A stretch of DNA of 64,000 nt. It comes from JACCZX01 sp038216465 (GTDB taxonomy: Bacteria > Pseudomonadota > Gammaproteobacteria > Burkholderiales > Burkholderiaceae_F). The notes beneath the pieces are model-generated. The model saw only the letters and a program-made list of their open reading frames with translations, ran no database searches and was not told where the DNA came from. Below are positions 17,768 through 26,384 of this stretch, in pieces. The position numbers and the translations under genes are program-made. Where the stretch lies: contig JBBQQC010000013.1 of NCBI GenBank assembly GCA_038216465.1, positions 27,618 through 91,617 of the forward strand, written 5' to 3'. The number at the start of each line of letters is the position of its first letter. Position 1 is the stretch's first letter.

Positions 17768-19284
17768 ACCGGCCCGGGGAGAGGTCGCTTTCGACAAGCG
17801 GAACGCCGCGCAGCGCGCAAGGTGCGTACTGCGTTCGGGCGGAGATCGATCGCGAGCGGTTACTTGGCCAGCTGCGCGAACCAGCGGAGTGGGATGTTGT
17901 CGTTATCGGCGGCGGCGCCACCGGGCTCGGTATCGCGCTCGACGCCGCCGCGCGCGGCTTCCGGACGGCGCTATTGGAGGCGCGCGATTTCGCGAGCGGA
18001 ACTTCGGGCTGCAGTACCAAGCTGATCCACGGCGGCGTGCGCTACCTGGCGCAGGGCAACGTGCAGCTGGTGCGCGAAGCGTTATCCGAGCGTGCTCTGC
18101 TGCTCGCGAATGCGCCGCAGCTGGTGCGTCCGCTGAAATTCGTTGTTCCGTGCTACCGGCTGCTTGAGCGCGAGTTCATGCGCCTGGGCTTAGGTGTTTA
18201 CGACGCGCTTGCCGGCAAGCGCGGTATCGGCGCTACCCGCTGGCTGTCGCGCGAGCAAACGATCGCGCAGTTGCCCGGCGTCAGAACCGAAGGATTGCGC
18301 GGCGGAGTCGTCTACTGGGACGCTCAGTTCGACGATGCCCGACTGGCAATCGCTCTGATGCGCACGGCGGTGCGGCTTGGTGCCGTCGCGATCAACTATG
18401 TTGAAGCGGATCGGATCGACGTCGCCGGCGGAAAGGTAACGGCAATTGTGGCGCATGACGTTCGCACATCAGAGCGCATCGAGTTGCGCGCGAAGGCAGT
18501 TTTCAACGCCACTGGTGTTTGGGCTGATCAGTTGCGTGGCCGTCTGGATAGTGCCGCCGCGCCGTTGACCGTGACGAGCCGTGGCTCACACCTTGTGTTG
18601 CCGGCATCATTTCTACCCGGCGCATGCGGCATGATGATTCCCAGAACCGCCGACGGCCGCGTGCTGTTTGCGATTCCCTGGCGCGCCCATTTGATGATTG
18701 GCACGACCGACGTAGCCGCGAACGGACCCACGTGGACACCTGAGGCTTCGCACGCCGAGATCGAATTCATCGTCGCTGCCGCACGCAGCTACTTGCAGCG
18801 CGCACCGTCGGCGAGTGATGTCCTGGCGACCTTCGCAGGACTGCGCCCGTTGTTCTCGCCGAGTGCGGCACGAGCGACCAAGACCATTTCTCGCGAACAC
18901 GCGATCGTGATCGAGCACCGGAATCTGATTACCGTCATCGGTGGTAAGTGGACCACGTACAGAAAGATGGCGCTCGATGCACTCGACCAGGCCACGCAGA
19001 TTGGGTTGCTCGATCCCAAGCCGTGCTTGACCGCCGCCATCAAGCTCGACATCGACGATGCCGTCGAAGCCCAATGCCGCGCTGCCGAAGCTGCGGCGTT
19101 GGCCGGTGGTAGCGATGGAGATGCGATCGCAGCATTCGTGCGCCTTGTGCTGCGGCTGGAACAGGCGCATGACGTTGAAGACGTTATCGCGCGCCGGCTT
19201 CGGCTCGCATCGATCGATCAGCGTGCGGCGGCGCGAACAGCACCGGTGGTCAGCGCGTTGCTATCGGCCCACCGGATTGCTTGA
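17764..19284 (+). CDS. glpD: aerobic glycerol-3-phosphate dehydrogenase
   Basis: A 506-residue FAD enzyme starting at the ATG that overlaps the glpK stop. The dinucleotide-binding motif VIGGGATGLGIALDAAARG is near residue 43. It is followed by SGTSGCSTKLIHGG and GGVRYLAQG, typical of GlpD, and a DAO C-terminal domain with GGKWTTYRKMA. It oxidises glycerol 3-phosphate to dihydroxyacetone phosphate at the inner membrane and passes electrons to quinone. Together with glpK it makes a complete two-step glycerol entry route. Confidence 0.95.
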   Translation: MNRPGERSLSTSGTPRSAQGAYCVRAEIDRERLLGQLREPAEWDVVVIGGGATGLGIALDAAARGFRTALLEARDFASGTSGCSTKLIHGGVRYLAQGNVQLVREALSERALLLANAPQLVRPLKFVVPCYRLLEREFMRLGLGVYDALAGKRGIGATRWLSREQTIAQLPGVRTEGLRGGVVYWDAQFDDARLAIALMRTAVRLGAVAINYVEADRIDVAGGKVTAIVAHDVRTSERIELRAKAVFNATGVWADQLRGRLDSAAAPLTVTSRGSHLVLPASFLPGACGMMIPRTADGRVLFAIPWRAHLMIGTTDVAANGPTWTPEASHAEIEFIVAAARSYLQRAPSASDVLATFAGLRPLFSPSAARATKTISREHAIVIEHRNLITVIGGKWTTYRKMALDALDQATQIGLLDPKPCLTAAIKLDIDDAVEAQCRAAEAAALAGGSDGDAIAAFVRLVLRLEQAHDVEDVIARRLRLASIDQRAAARTAPVVSALLSAHRIA

Positions 19285-19295
19285 CCGGCGAAAAA

Positions 19296-19319
19296 AAAGC
19301 CACTCGAGCGAGTGGCTTT
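19296..19319. terminator. bidirectional terminator between glpD and porin
   Basis: AAAGCCACTC pairs with GAGTGGCTTT around GAGC, with A- and T-runs on the outer sides. It is placed between the convergent glpD (+) and porin (-) genes and can serve both. Confidence 0.88.
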
Positions 19320-19339
19320 AATCGTACGAATACTAACGA

Positions 19340-20449
19340 TTAGAACAGGTGGCGCATTCCGACCGTGTACTGCCGGCGGTCAAACGTGGGGCTGTTCTCG
19401 AGCGTATTTTTGCCGTCCAGACGCGAGGCCGTCACGTACACATTGGTGCGGCGGGACAACGGATACGTATAACCGAGTGCGTAGGCTCTGAAGTCGCGCT
19501 CGTCAAACGTTGTAGGCGTCAGTTGCACACGATCTGCGTTGTAACGGGTGTAGGAGCCCAGGATGGAGCCGCCGAACAGCGGAACCGTCACACCGCCCAT
19601 CCACGCATTGGCATCCGCTCCGGAAGTAATACCGGCAACGTTGAATACGCGCTGGTTATCTTCTCTGGCGTAGGCGGCGTGCAACTTGACGAATCGCAGA
19701 TCAAACGTCAGGCCTGCCTGCAGGTTGGTCTGGTTATCCGGAGCATTCGGAATCTTAATGCGGTCCCAGGTTACGACGCCGAAGAACGGACCTGCGGCAA
19801 ACGAGGCGCCGGTGAACGTCACGTTGACGTTGTTACCGCTGCCCGCTAACTCAGGGCCGCTTGCATTCCATGAATGACCGATGCCGAGCTTGAAGCCGCC
19901 GAAGCTCGGCGACGAGTACAGAAGCGAATTATCTAGGCGCAGCGCCGACGCGGACGAAAACTTCAGCGCCGAATCACCGAAACCGGTCAGGAATGGATCA
20001 CTGTTGCCGAACATGTCGAACGAACCGGTGCCCGATGAAAACGTGGCTACGCGGCCGGCGACGAGTGTTCCCCAGCCGCCCGACAGACCCGCCCAAACCT
20101 GGCGACCAAATATACGGTTCTGGTTGCCTCCTCCGCACACATTGGTAACGGGGGTGCCGGTACACGCGCCGCTTTGCTGACCCAACGTACCCGTATCGAT
20201 GTTGAAGCCGCCCTCGATTGTGAACACGGCATTCAGGCTTGGCGAGAGCGCTTCCGAACCGCGCATGCCCCACCGGTTGCCGGATTGATGGCCGCCGTTG
20301 ATGCCGCTGGTGGACGAAACGCCACTTGCAGTCGGGTCGTTGTATTGGTAGTTGACATCCAAGATGCCGTAGAGCGTTACGTTCGACTGTGCGAGCGCAG
20401 CGCCTGAGAAAGCACCGAATACCGCCAGTGCTATCAGATTCTTTTTCAT
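19340..20449 (-). CDS. general porin (Burkholderiales trimeric type)
   Basis: A 369-residue outer-membrane porin with a clean signal peptide (MKKNLIALAVFGAFSGAALA) and the typical start of the mature barrel, QSNVTLYGILDVNYQY. It ends with Phe in VGMRHLF, the barrel-assembly signal. A loop contains two cysteines (GACTGTPVTNVCGGG) which could form a disulfide. Sixteen-stranded porins of this family allow diffusion of small hydrophilic solutes. A second porin lies 247 bp upstream on the same strand. The start is preceded by AGGAGAG. Confidence 0.93.
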   Translation of the reverse strand: MKKNLIALAVFGAFSGAALAQSNVTLYGILDVNYQYNDPTASGVSSTSGINGGHQSGNRWGMRGSEALSPSLNAVFTIEGGFNIDTGTLGQQSGACTGTPVTNVCGGGNQNRIFGRQVWAGLSGGWGTLVAGRVATFSSGTGSFDMFGNSDPFLTGFGDSALKFSSASALRLDNSLLYSSPSFGGFKLGIGHSWNASGPELAGSGNNVNVTFTGASFAAGPFFGVVTWDRIKIPNAPDNQTNLQAGLTFDLRFVKLHAAYAREDNQRVFNVAGITSGADANAWMGGVTVPLFGGSILGSYTRYNADRVQLTPTTFDERDFRAYALGYTYPLSRRTNVYVTASRLDGKNTLENSPTFDRRQYTVGMRHLF

Positions 20450-20696
20450 GTAAAGCTCTCCTTGCTGGTGATGGGAATTCTTTTACGCCACGGCCCCGCA
20501 CGAGCCGCCACGCGAATGAACCACTCCCCGGAGGAAGTTGAGACGGATTCTTTCAGACGAGTCGTGACAAGGCAAAGAAACAGAGTGAAAAGAGCGAAAT
20601 TGTGGTGCGCGTGTTGCGGTCAGACAACAAGGAAACGGGCTGCGGAAGCCTTTCCCTCGCCGGCTCGATTCGTCTCTGAATCTCCCGGTTCCGGCA

Positions 20697-22082
20697 TTAG
20701 AAGCTATGCCTTAGGCCCAGTTGAAAGGCGCGGGCATCCTCGCCCGCGCCGGTTGTGTATCCTGTGGTGTACCCGGCTGACGACAAGCTCATGCGTGCGC
20801 TGCCGGAGTTATCCATGAAAGCGGCGACCGCGTACAACTGGGTGCGACGGGAGAACTCGTAAAAATACGCGACTCCGTAGTGACTTGCCTTGGCGTCCGT
20901 CGTCGCCCACGGCGACCGGCCGTCGTCCTTGCCGTAGTTGTACACGCCGTATAGCGTGCTCGAGCCAAAGCGCCACGAAATCCCACCGTGATAAGCCTTG
21001 GAATCGGTGGGTCCGGCCAGGCCACGCATCGTGTCAAAGTCGAAGCTGTTGATCTGCAAGCCCCCCAGGATGGCGTTGATTGCGGCCAGGCTGCCGCCGG
21101 TGGAGACGACGATGTTCTGGATATCCGCAGGCTGCAGAATCGGATTCTTGTTCTGGCGGTCGAGGTATTGCGCGTACAGGCGGACAGGGCCGAAGCCGAC
21201 ATACCCGCCCACATTGAACATCTTTAGGCCGGTCCGCCTTTGCGGGTTAGTGCCTGTGTTAAACGGCACTACGTTGTCATGGTTGTACCCGACTCCGACG
21301 CCCCAGGTGGGGGCGTTGTACTGAAGATTCGCGCCATAAAAGTCATCGCCTTTCTGCGGGCTGGTCGCGCGCTCATTGCGTAGCGTTTCGGAGCCGCCGA
21401 AGCTATACATCAGCGACGCCGCGAAGCCGGACAGTTCGATCCGGTATTGCGCGGAGTTGTTGGCTCGAATCTTTGGATTGGAGAAGCCCTGCCCGAACTG
21501 CAATGCGGTCTGGTCACCCATCACGTTGAATTTGTTCAGGATCTCGTACGCGGGCGTGTATTGACGCCCAAAGAAAAAGCCGCCAACGGGAGTAACCAAG
21601 CCGGCCCACGCCTGCCGATCGAAAATTGCGCCGGCCGCGTTGACGGTGGTTATGGCCTGCAGCAGTGCATTGTTGACAGCGTTGGCTCCGCCGACGATCG
21701 TCGGTTGCGACGCGGCCGGCACCTGGACCGCGGGCGGGGTAATGACGAAAGTTACGCCGGGACACACGGTGGGCGCTGTTGCGGGTGCGTTGTTGGCGCG
21801 ACACCAGTACAGCGCGTTGTTGTTGCTCAGACTGCCGGTATCGGCTTCGAACCGGCCTTCAAGCGTAAACAAGGCACGCCAGCCGGGACTTAAATCTTCA
21901 GAGCCGCGAATCCCCCAGCGAGAGCCCGCCGAAATGCCGCTTTGCAGGCGAGTGCCGTGGACGCTGCCAGCATCGAGGTACTCGAAACCGACATCGACAA
22001 TGCCGTATAACGTCACTGAGCTTTGCGCGTACGCCGCCGGAAACGCACACGCGAGCGCGACCGTTAACAAACTCTTCCGCAT
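20697..22082 (-). CDS. general porin with long extracellular insertions
   Basis: A 461-residue porin, clearly longer than the usual 350-390. The signal peptide MRKSLLTVALACAFPAAYA is followed by QSSVTLYGIVDVGFEY, and the C-terminus is QLGLRHSF. The extra length lies mainly in a proline/valine-rich loop (around residues 95-140) that starts with a cysteine-bounded stretch (CRANNAPATAPTVCPG), and in a second insertion near QPADIQNIVVSTGG. Longer loops normally face outside and change selectivity or phage/antibody exposure. It is a paralogue of the adjacent porin. Confidence 0.92.
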   Translation of the reverse strand: MRKSLLTVALACAFPAAYAQSSVTLYGIVDVGFEYLDAGSVHGTRLQSGISAGSRWGIRGSEDLSPGWRALFTLEGRFEADTGSLSNNNALYWCRANNAPATAPTVCPGVTFVITPPAVQVPAASQPTIVGGANAVNNALLQAITTVNAAGAIFDRQAWAGLVTPVGGFFFGRQYTPAYEILNKFNVMGDQTALQFGQGFSNPKIRANNSAQYRIELSGFAASLMYSFGGSETLRNERATSPQKGDDFYGANLQYNAPTWGVGVGYNHDNVVPFNTGTNPQRRTGLKMFNVGGYVGFGPVRLYAQYLDRQNKNPILQPADIQNIVVSTGGSLAAINAILGGLQINSFDFDTMRGLAGPTDSKAYHGGISWRFGSSTLYGVYNYGKDDGRSPWATTDAKASHYGVAYFYEFSRRTQLYAVAAFMDNSGSARMSLSSAGYTTGYTTGAGEDARAFQLGLRHSF

Positions 22083-22212
22083 GACTGTCTCCTGGCTCTT
22101 CTAGTGTTTTGGCTCGGACCGAGCGACCGGGTGCGAGAATACCGCCGCACTTGGTTGATTTCGACGCCTCAACGGCCATAGAAACTTTTTCGTGCCTTTT
22201 ACGCAACATTGA

Positions 22213-22866
22213 ATGAAGACCCCTCAGCGCAGTGTGTTCGACCAACTGATGGGGGCCGCGGACCGTGCACTGCGCACGCTGGCCGCTGATCCGCAGGCGA
22301 GCCGCACCAGCCCTGCCGATAACATTCCGATGCCGATACCCGCGGCTGCACTGTCGGAACCCGATCGGCGCCACGCCGCGGCACTAATGCGCGTCAACCA
22401 CGTCGGTGAAGTCTGCGCGCAGGCGCTGTACGACGCGCAAGCGTTGGCAACGAATTCGTCGGCGCTGCGCGAAGCGTTCGTTCGCGCCGCGCGGGAGGAG
22501 ACAGATCACCTGGCGTGGACGCAGCAACGCATCGCCGAGCTGGGCGGGCACACGAGCCTGCTTAATCCATTATGGTATTCGGGAGCATTCGTGATCGGCT
22601 TGGTGGCTGCGCGACTAGGGGATCGTGCGAGTTTGGGCTTTCTGGTCGAGACCGAGCGTCAAGTCGAGCAGCATCTGCAACGACATCTTGAACGTCTGCC
22701 CGCGGCGGATATGGCCTCACGCGCGATTGTCGAGCAGATGAAACACGACGAGGCGCAACACGCAGACTCAGCGATACAGCACGGTGCTGCACCGTTACCG
22801 CTGCCTGCTCGTTTGGCGATGCGGTTGGCCGCGCGGGTAATGACGAGCACTGCCCACTACATCTGA
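22213..22866 (+). CDS. coq7: demethoxyubiquinone hydroxylase
   Basis: A 217-residue di-iron monooxygenase. Iron-ligand motifs of the ferritin-like four-helix fold are visible: HVGEVCAQALYDAQ, REETDHLAWTQQR, LVETERQVEQHL and KHDEAQHAD. It hydroxylates 2-polyprenyl-3-methyl-6-methoxy-1,4-benzoquinone in ubiquinone biosynthesis, at the membrane. It is divergent from the porin across 130 bp and overlaps the 3' end of the opposite osmC-family gene by 10 bp. Confidence 0.94.
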   Translation: MKTPQRSVFDQLMGAADRALRTLAADPQASRTSPADNIPMPIPAAALSEPDRRHAAALMRVNHVGEVCAQALYDAQALATNSSALREAFVRAAREETDHLAWTQQRIAELGGHTSLLNPLWYSGAFVIGLVAARLGDRASLGFLVETERQVEQHLQRHLERLPAADMASRAIVEQMKHDEAQHADSAIQHGAAPLPLPARLAMRLAARVMTSTAHYI

Positions 22867-23294
22867 TTCTGGGCTGAGTCGTCGACGATCTGCACCGAGT
22901 GCGTAATCTGCACCGACTTTGCGAGCATTGCGGTGGCCGAGCAATACTTGTCGTGCGACAGCTGTACCGCACGCAGCACGGCGTTCCGATTCAACGCTCG
23001 GCCACGTACCGTGAATTGCATATCGATGCGCTTGAACACTTTGGGGTCGTCTTGGGCGCGTTCAGCTGCGAGTTGCACGTCGCAGGCCGTGATCTGATGA
23101 CGCCCGCGGCGCAGGATCAAAACAACGTCATAGGCGGTACAGGCGCCGGTGCCGATCAGTACCATCTCCATCGGTCGAGGAGCCAGGTTGCGACCGCCTC
23201 CCTCGGGCGCGCCGTCCATTTCGACGCGGTGCCCGCTGGCAGTTTCCGCGACAAAACTCATGCCCTCGCCGGACCATCTCACTGAGCACTGCAA
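22857..23294 (-). CDS. OsmC family protein (YhfA-like)
   Basis: A 145-residue OsmC/Ohr-fold protein. NLAPRPMEMVLIGTGACTAYDV holds the first cysteine helix in two adjoining motifs and HDKYCSATAML the second, the pair used in thiol-dependent peroxide reduction by this superfamily. The start is a TTG at 23294, supported by a strong AAGGAG seven bases upstream. The short version with RGRHQITACDVQL is closest to the YhfA subgroup, whose role is unclear. It is tail to tail with coq7. Confidence 0.88.
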   Translation of the reverse strand: MQCSVRWSGEGMSFVAETASGHRVEMDGAPEGGGRNLAPRPMEMVLIGTGACTAYDVVLILRRGRHQITACDVQLAAERAQDDPKVFKRIDMQFTVRGRALNRNAVLRAVQLSHDKYCSATAMLAKSVQITHSVQIVDDSAQNQM

Positions 23295-23436
23295 GCGTTT
23301 TCTCCTTCGTTGCTGTGGCGACGCAACACTTAACCATCTATTGGCTCATGGGGCATTCGCTGCGCCAAGCACTTGATTATTAGGTGCTATAGCTCATTTT
23401 TCGACGCGATTACGGGCGGGTAGCGGAAATCTGGCC

Positions 23437-23465
23437 TTGCACCGCACCAATTACCTGCGCATACT
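23437..23465 (+). promoter_or_regulatory. candidate sigma70 promoter upstream of the rplM leader terminator
   Basis: TTGCAC, a 17 bp spacer and CATACT. It would start a transcript near 23472 that meets the terminator at 23500-23530 after about 30 nt. Confidence 0.4.
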
Positions 23466-23499
23466 TCTAACTTGTCTCCTCCACCCTCATAGGTGGTTT

Positions 23500-23530
23500 C
23501 GGCCCGGACCCTTGGTCTGGGCCGTTTTTT
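23500..23530 (+). terminator. strong intrinsic terminator in front of rplM
   Basis: CGGCCCGGACC pairs with GGTCTGGGCCG around CTT (11 bp, one G-U) and is followed directly by six T. There is no plus-strand gene between coq7 (ended at 22866) and this point, so it must end a short leader RNA, a read-through from coq7, or act as an attenuator of rplM-rpsI. Confidence 0.88.
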
Positions 23531-23539
23531 GAAGGCGCC

Positions 23540-23569
23540 TTGCCTGCACCCCCCTTCAGCGGATAGAAT
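23540..23569 (+). promoter_or_regulatory. candidate rplM-proximal sigma70 promoter
   Basis: TTGCCT, an 18 bp spacer and TAGAAT, lying between the terminator and rplM. Transcription would begin near 23576, giving a roughly 35 nt leader before the ATG at 23612. Confidence 0.5.
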
Positions 23570-23611
23570 TTCCGGTTCTGCTGCGTCGGCAGCACGGACT
23601 CCAGTAACTGA

Positions 23612-24040
23612 ATGAAAACGTTTTCCGCAAAGCACCACGAAGTGAACCGAAATTGGCTCCTCGTGGATGGTAACGAGAAGGTTGTGGGCCGGCTCGCCAG
23701 CCAGATCGCCCTTCGCTTGCGAGGCAAGCACAAGCCCGAATACACGCCCCATGTAGACACCGGCGATTTCATCGTTGTCGTCAACGCGGCAAAGCTGCGC
23801 ATGACGGGCAACAAGAGCGAAGACAAGACGTATTACCGTCACAGCGGCTACCCCGGCGGCGTTTACGAGACGAATTTCAAGAAGATGCAGGAGCGCTTTC
23901 CGGGACGTGCCCTTCACCTCGCAGTGCGCGGCATGCTGCCCAAGGGTCCGCTCGGCTACGCAATGATTAAGAAGCTGAAGATCTATGCGGCCGGAGAGCA
24001 TCCGCATTCCGCACAGCAGCCGAAGGCCGTCGAGATCTAG
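23612..24040 (+). CDS. rplM: 50S ribosomal protein L13
   Basis: A 142-residue protein of exact family length. It opens with MKTFSAKHHEVNRNWLLVD and contains the L13 signature region VVVNAAKLRMTGNK and AVRGMLPKGPLG. It is an early-assembling protein of the large ribosomal subunit. It is followed 42 bp later by rpsI, the usual two-gene operon. In Escherichia coli L13 represses its own mRNA; the structured leader here suggests some upstream control too. Confidence 0.97.
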   Translation: MKTFSAKHHEVNRNWLLVDGNEKVVGRLASQIALRLRGKHKPEYTPHVDTGDFIVVVNAAKLRMTGNKSEDKTYYRHSGYPGGVYETNFKKMQERFPGRALHLAVRGMLPKGPLGYAMIKKLKIYAAGEHPHSAQQPKAVEI

Positions 24041-24082
24041 CAGCGAAGTCAGGACGAGCGCAAACCAAGGATTGATGGAAAC

Positions 24083-24475
24083 ATGATCGGCAACTACAAC
24101 TATGGGACCGGCCGCCGTAAGAGTTCGGTGGCGCGTGTTTTCCTCAAACGCGGCAGCGGCGCGATCGTCATCAACGGCCGCCCGATCGATGAATATTTCC
24201 ACCGCGAAACCGGTCGTATGATTGCCCGCCAGCCTTTGACGTTGACCAACCACGCCGGCACGTTTGACGTGCAGATCAACGTGCACGGCGGTGGTGAATC
24301 GGGCCAGGCAGGCGCGGTTCGGCATGGCTTGGCCCGCGCGCTGATCGACTACGACGAGACGCTGAAGCCCGCATTGTCATCCGCGGGCCTGGTCACGCGC
24401 GATGCGCGTGAGGTCGAACGCAAGAAGGTCGGTTTCCGCAAGGCGCGTCGCCGCAAACAGTTCTCGAAGCGGTAG
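24083..24475 (+). CDS. rpsI: 30S ribosomal protein S9
   Basis: A 130-residue protein of normal length. It has the N-terminal YNYGTGRRKSSVARVF, the central GGGESGQAGAVRHGLARAL and the basic tail ending KARRRKQFSKR that reaches the P-site tRNA. It is second in the rplM-rpsI operon and is followed by a GC-rich hairpin. Confidence 0.97.
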   Translation: MIGNYNYGTGRRKSSVARVFLKRGSGAIVINGRPIDEYFHRETGRMIARQPLTLTNHAGTFDVQINVHGGGESGQAGAVRHGLARALIDYDETLKPALSSAGLVTRDAREVERKKVGFRKARRRKQFSKR

Positions 24476-24488
24476 ACGTTCGCTTGCT

Positions 24489-24515
24489 GGGGCCGCGGTC
24501 GCGGCCCCTATTCTG
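24489..24515 (+). terminator. terminator after rpsI
   Basis: GGGGCCGC pairs with GCGGCCCC around GGTC, 13 bases past the rpsI stop. The T-tract (TATTCT) is poor, so termination may be partial or aided by other factors. Confidence 0.6.
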
Positions 24516-24689
24516 GGGGCGCGCGTGAGCGCTACTCCGATCGCGGCACGGAATTTCTTCGTTGCCATCCTATACTGCCCGTGAAGAAAACGTCCGCGGA
24601 TTGGCGCGAGCGGCTTCTTCTTGGCCGGACGTAGACAATGGTCCGGAGCATGTGAGGCTCACTTTGCATTTTCCTCTCCGCTCGATTGG

Positions 24690-25490
24690 ATGAAACGCAA
24701 GCGTTGGTTGGGCAGCAATCCGGCGAGCGCCACCCGGGTCGCGGTTCGTAGCGAACTGCCATGGCGCGCCAAAGCGGTTGTTGTGTTGGCGGCGCTGTCG
24801 TTGGTAGTGCTGATTGTCGCGGTGACAATGGTCGTTTACAGCAATAACCGGCCGGCGCCGCAGAATGCCGATGCGCTGACGGGCGAACTCGAAAAGAGTC
24901 GCGCAGATGCAAGGCAGGCCATCGCGGAGCGCGATCGCAGGCTGGCGCAGTTTGCGCAGCTCGACAGTCAACAGCGCATGGACCGGGCGGCGTCGGAACA
25001 GGTGCAGGCGCAGCTGAAGGCGCTTGAAAACGAGAATGCGCGACTCAAGGAGGATTTGTCGTTTTTCGAAAGTCTGCTTCCGACACCCTCAAACGCGAAG
25101 GGTGTTGTCATCCGTAGCTTTCGGCTGCAAGCGCTGAACGATTCAGAACGCGACAACAGCCGATCGCCGGGCCGCTCGTCGAACCGGAGGCCAGGCGACG
25201 AGCCGCAGGCACTGCGCTATCGGCTGCTCGTGCAGCAAAGCGGTCGACCGGAGCGTGATTTTGTCGGCGCGGTCTCGTTAACGGTCAGTCTGCAGCAGGG
25301 CGGCCGGCCTTGGGTGCTGCAACTGCCCGACACGACGATTCCCGAGGCTGGTCCGCCGCCGCTGTCTTTTCGGCATTATCAGCGCGTGGAAGGGACGTTT
25401 GAATTGCCCGAGGGGGCGGTCGTACGCTCGGTTCAGGTCAAAATTCAGTCCAACGGCGAAGTACGTGCGCAGCAAACTTTCATGATGTGA
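24690..25490 (+). CDS. DUF6776-like single-span membrane protein with coiled coil
   Basis: A 266-residue protein starting at MKRKRWLGSN; the frame is open further upstream without support. There is a basic N-terminus, one transmembrane span around residues 30-52 (AVVVLAALSLVVLIVAVTMVVY), a Gln/Glu/Arg-rich coiled coil around 65-125, and a C-terminal beta-rich domain. This architecture matches uncharacterised betaproteobacterial proteins commonly found before a bactofilin gene. The bactofilin start is 7 bp after its stop, so the two are cotranscribed. A membrane tether or partner for bactofilin is plausible but inferred. Confidence 0.75.
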   Translation: MKRKRWLGSNPASATRVAVRSELPWRAKAVVVLAALSLVVLIVAVTMVVYSNNRPAPQNADALTGELEKSRADARQAIAERDRRLAQFAQLDSQQRMDRAASEQVQAQLKALENENARLKEDLSFFESLLPTPSNAKGVVIRSFRLQALNDSERDNSRSPGRSSNRRPGDEPQALRYRLLVQQSGRPERDFVGAVSLTVSLQQGGRPWVLQLPDTTIPEAGPPPLSFRHYQRVEGTFELPEGAVVRSVQVKIQSNGEVRAQQTFMM

Positions 25491-25497
25491 GGTAGCG

Positions 25498-25920
25498 ATG
25501 TTCGGCAACAAGTCGGTGACACCCAGCACAATCGGTACGTTGATCGGCAACGGCACGACCGTCGAGGGCAATCTGTCGTACACGGGCGGGCTGCGCATCG
25601 ACGGCACCGTCAAAGGCGATGTGCGCTGTTCCAGTGCCGATGCGTGCATGGTCGTCGTCAGCGAAATGGGCCACGTCGAAGGTGAAGTGCACGCTGCCCA
25701 CCTGGTGGTTTCGGGCCGCATCACCGGTCCGGTGCACGTGACCGAACTGTTGGAACTGCAGCCGAAAGCGCGCGTTGCGGGCGACGTGCACTATCGCGCG
25801 ATCGAGATTCACCAGGGTGCGGTGGTCGAAGGCCGGTTGATCTATCAGTCGGTCGACCGGTCCAACAAGGGCCCTGCGACGTTGAAACTGGCGACAGGCG
25901 GCACCATTTCTGAGAATTGA
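25498..25920 (+). CDS. bactofilin (polymer-forming cytoskeletal protein)
   Basis: A 140-residue bactofilin: a short flexible N-terminus, then a beta-helix of repeating valine/isoleucine/glycine rungs (GLRIDGTVKGDV, GHVEGEVHAAHLVVSGRITGPV, ARVAGDVHYRAIEIHQGAVVEG), and a short tail. Bactofilins self-assemble without nucleotide into membrane-linked filaments that position cell-wall enzymes. It is coupled to the DUF6776-like membrane protein. M23 endopeptidases often partner with bactofilins, and one is encoded nearby at 27495-28913. Confidence 0.93.
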   Translation: MFGNKSVTPSTIGTLIGNGTTVEGNLSYTGGLRIDGTVKGDVRCSSADACMVVVSEMGHVEGEVHAAHLVVSGRITGPVHVTELLELQPKARVAGDVHYRAIEIHQGAVVEGRLIYQSVDRSNKGPATLKLATGGTISEN

Positions 25921-25980
25921 GACGGGCGGGTAAGCGCCTATAATCCCTGCCGAAGCTGAAGAGTTGACACGGAGTACGCA

Positions 25981-26331
25981 ATGAATGCAATGGTTGAGAT
26001 GCCGGCGCCGTTGGTGTTTACCGACGCTGCGGCGGCGAAAGTCAAGAACCTGATAGAAGAGGAGGGCAATACCGACCTGAAGCTGCGCGTGTTCGTGCAA
26101 GGCGGTGGGTGCTCCGGCTTCCAGTACGGGTTCACGTTTGATGAAGTTGTCAACGAAGACGACGCCACGATGGAAAAAAATGGCGTCACGTTGCTGATCG
26201 ACTCGATGAGCTACCAATACCTGGTCGGTGCTGAGATCGATTACAAAGAGGATCTGGAGGGCGCGCAGTTTGTGATCAAGAATCCGAATGCCACCACCAC
26301 TTGTGGCTGCGGATCCTCGTTTTCTGCGTGA
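25981..26331 (+). CDS. erpA: iron-sulfur cluster insertion protein ErpA
   Basis: A 116-residue A-type carrier. The three conserved cysteines are C44 (GGGCSGFQYG) and C108/C110 (TTCGCGSSFSA). It passes [4Fe-4S] clusters to apoproteins such as those of isoprenoid synthesis. The start at 25981 follows GGAG by six bases; a second ATG three codons later is possible. It is followed by a strong terminator shared with the convergent anmK. Confidence 0.95.
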   Translation: MNAMVEMPAPLVFTDAAAAKVKNLIEEEGNTDLKLRVFVQGGGCSGFQYGFTFDEVVNEDDATMEKNGVTLLIDSMSYQYLVGAEIDYKEDLEGAQFVIKNPNATTTCGCGSSFSA

Positions 26332-26344
26332 CTGAGTGCCGCAC

Positions 26345-26371
26345 AAAAAGGGCGCCTGCGGGCGCCTTTTT
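26345..26371. terminator. bidirectional terminator between erpA and anmK
   Basis: AAAAA-G-GGCGCC pairs with GGCGCC-TTTTT around TGCG. The outer A and T runs make it effective on both strands, matching the convergent gene ends at 26331 and 26385. Confidence 0.88.
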
Positions 26372-26384
26372 ATTGCGCGCTCGC

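Larger units (their letters stand above)
23295..23611. other. 317 bp intergenic leader region ahead of rplM
   Basis: No gene is seen between the osmC-family gene (minus) and rplM (plus). The stretch holds a candidate plus-strand promoter (23437-23465), a small hairpin CCACC/GGTGG (23481-23496), a strong intrinsic terminator (23500-23530) and a second candidate promoter (23540-23569). It also includes the upstream signals for the minus-strand osmC-family gene. These elements are listed separately. Confidence 0.7.

Noticed and set aside
20450..20696. A possible small gene or terminator between the two porins
   Set aside because: Only a weak 4 bp stem followed by a poor T-tract and no convincing coding frame were found.
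23387..24325. A 312-codon minus-strand open frame across rplM-rpsI
   Set aside because: The opposite strand encodes two perfectly conserved ribosomal proteins; this frame has no motif.
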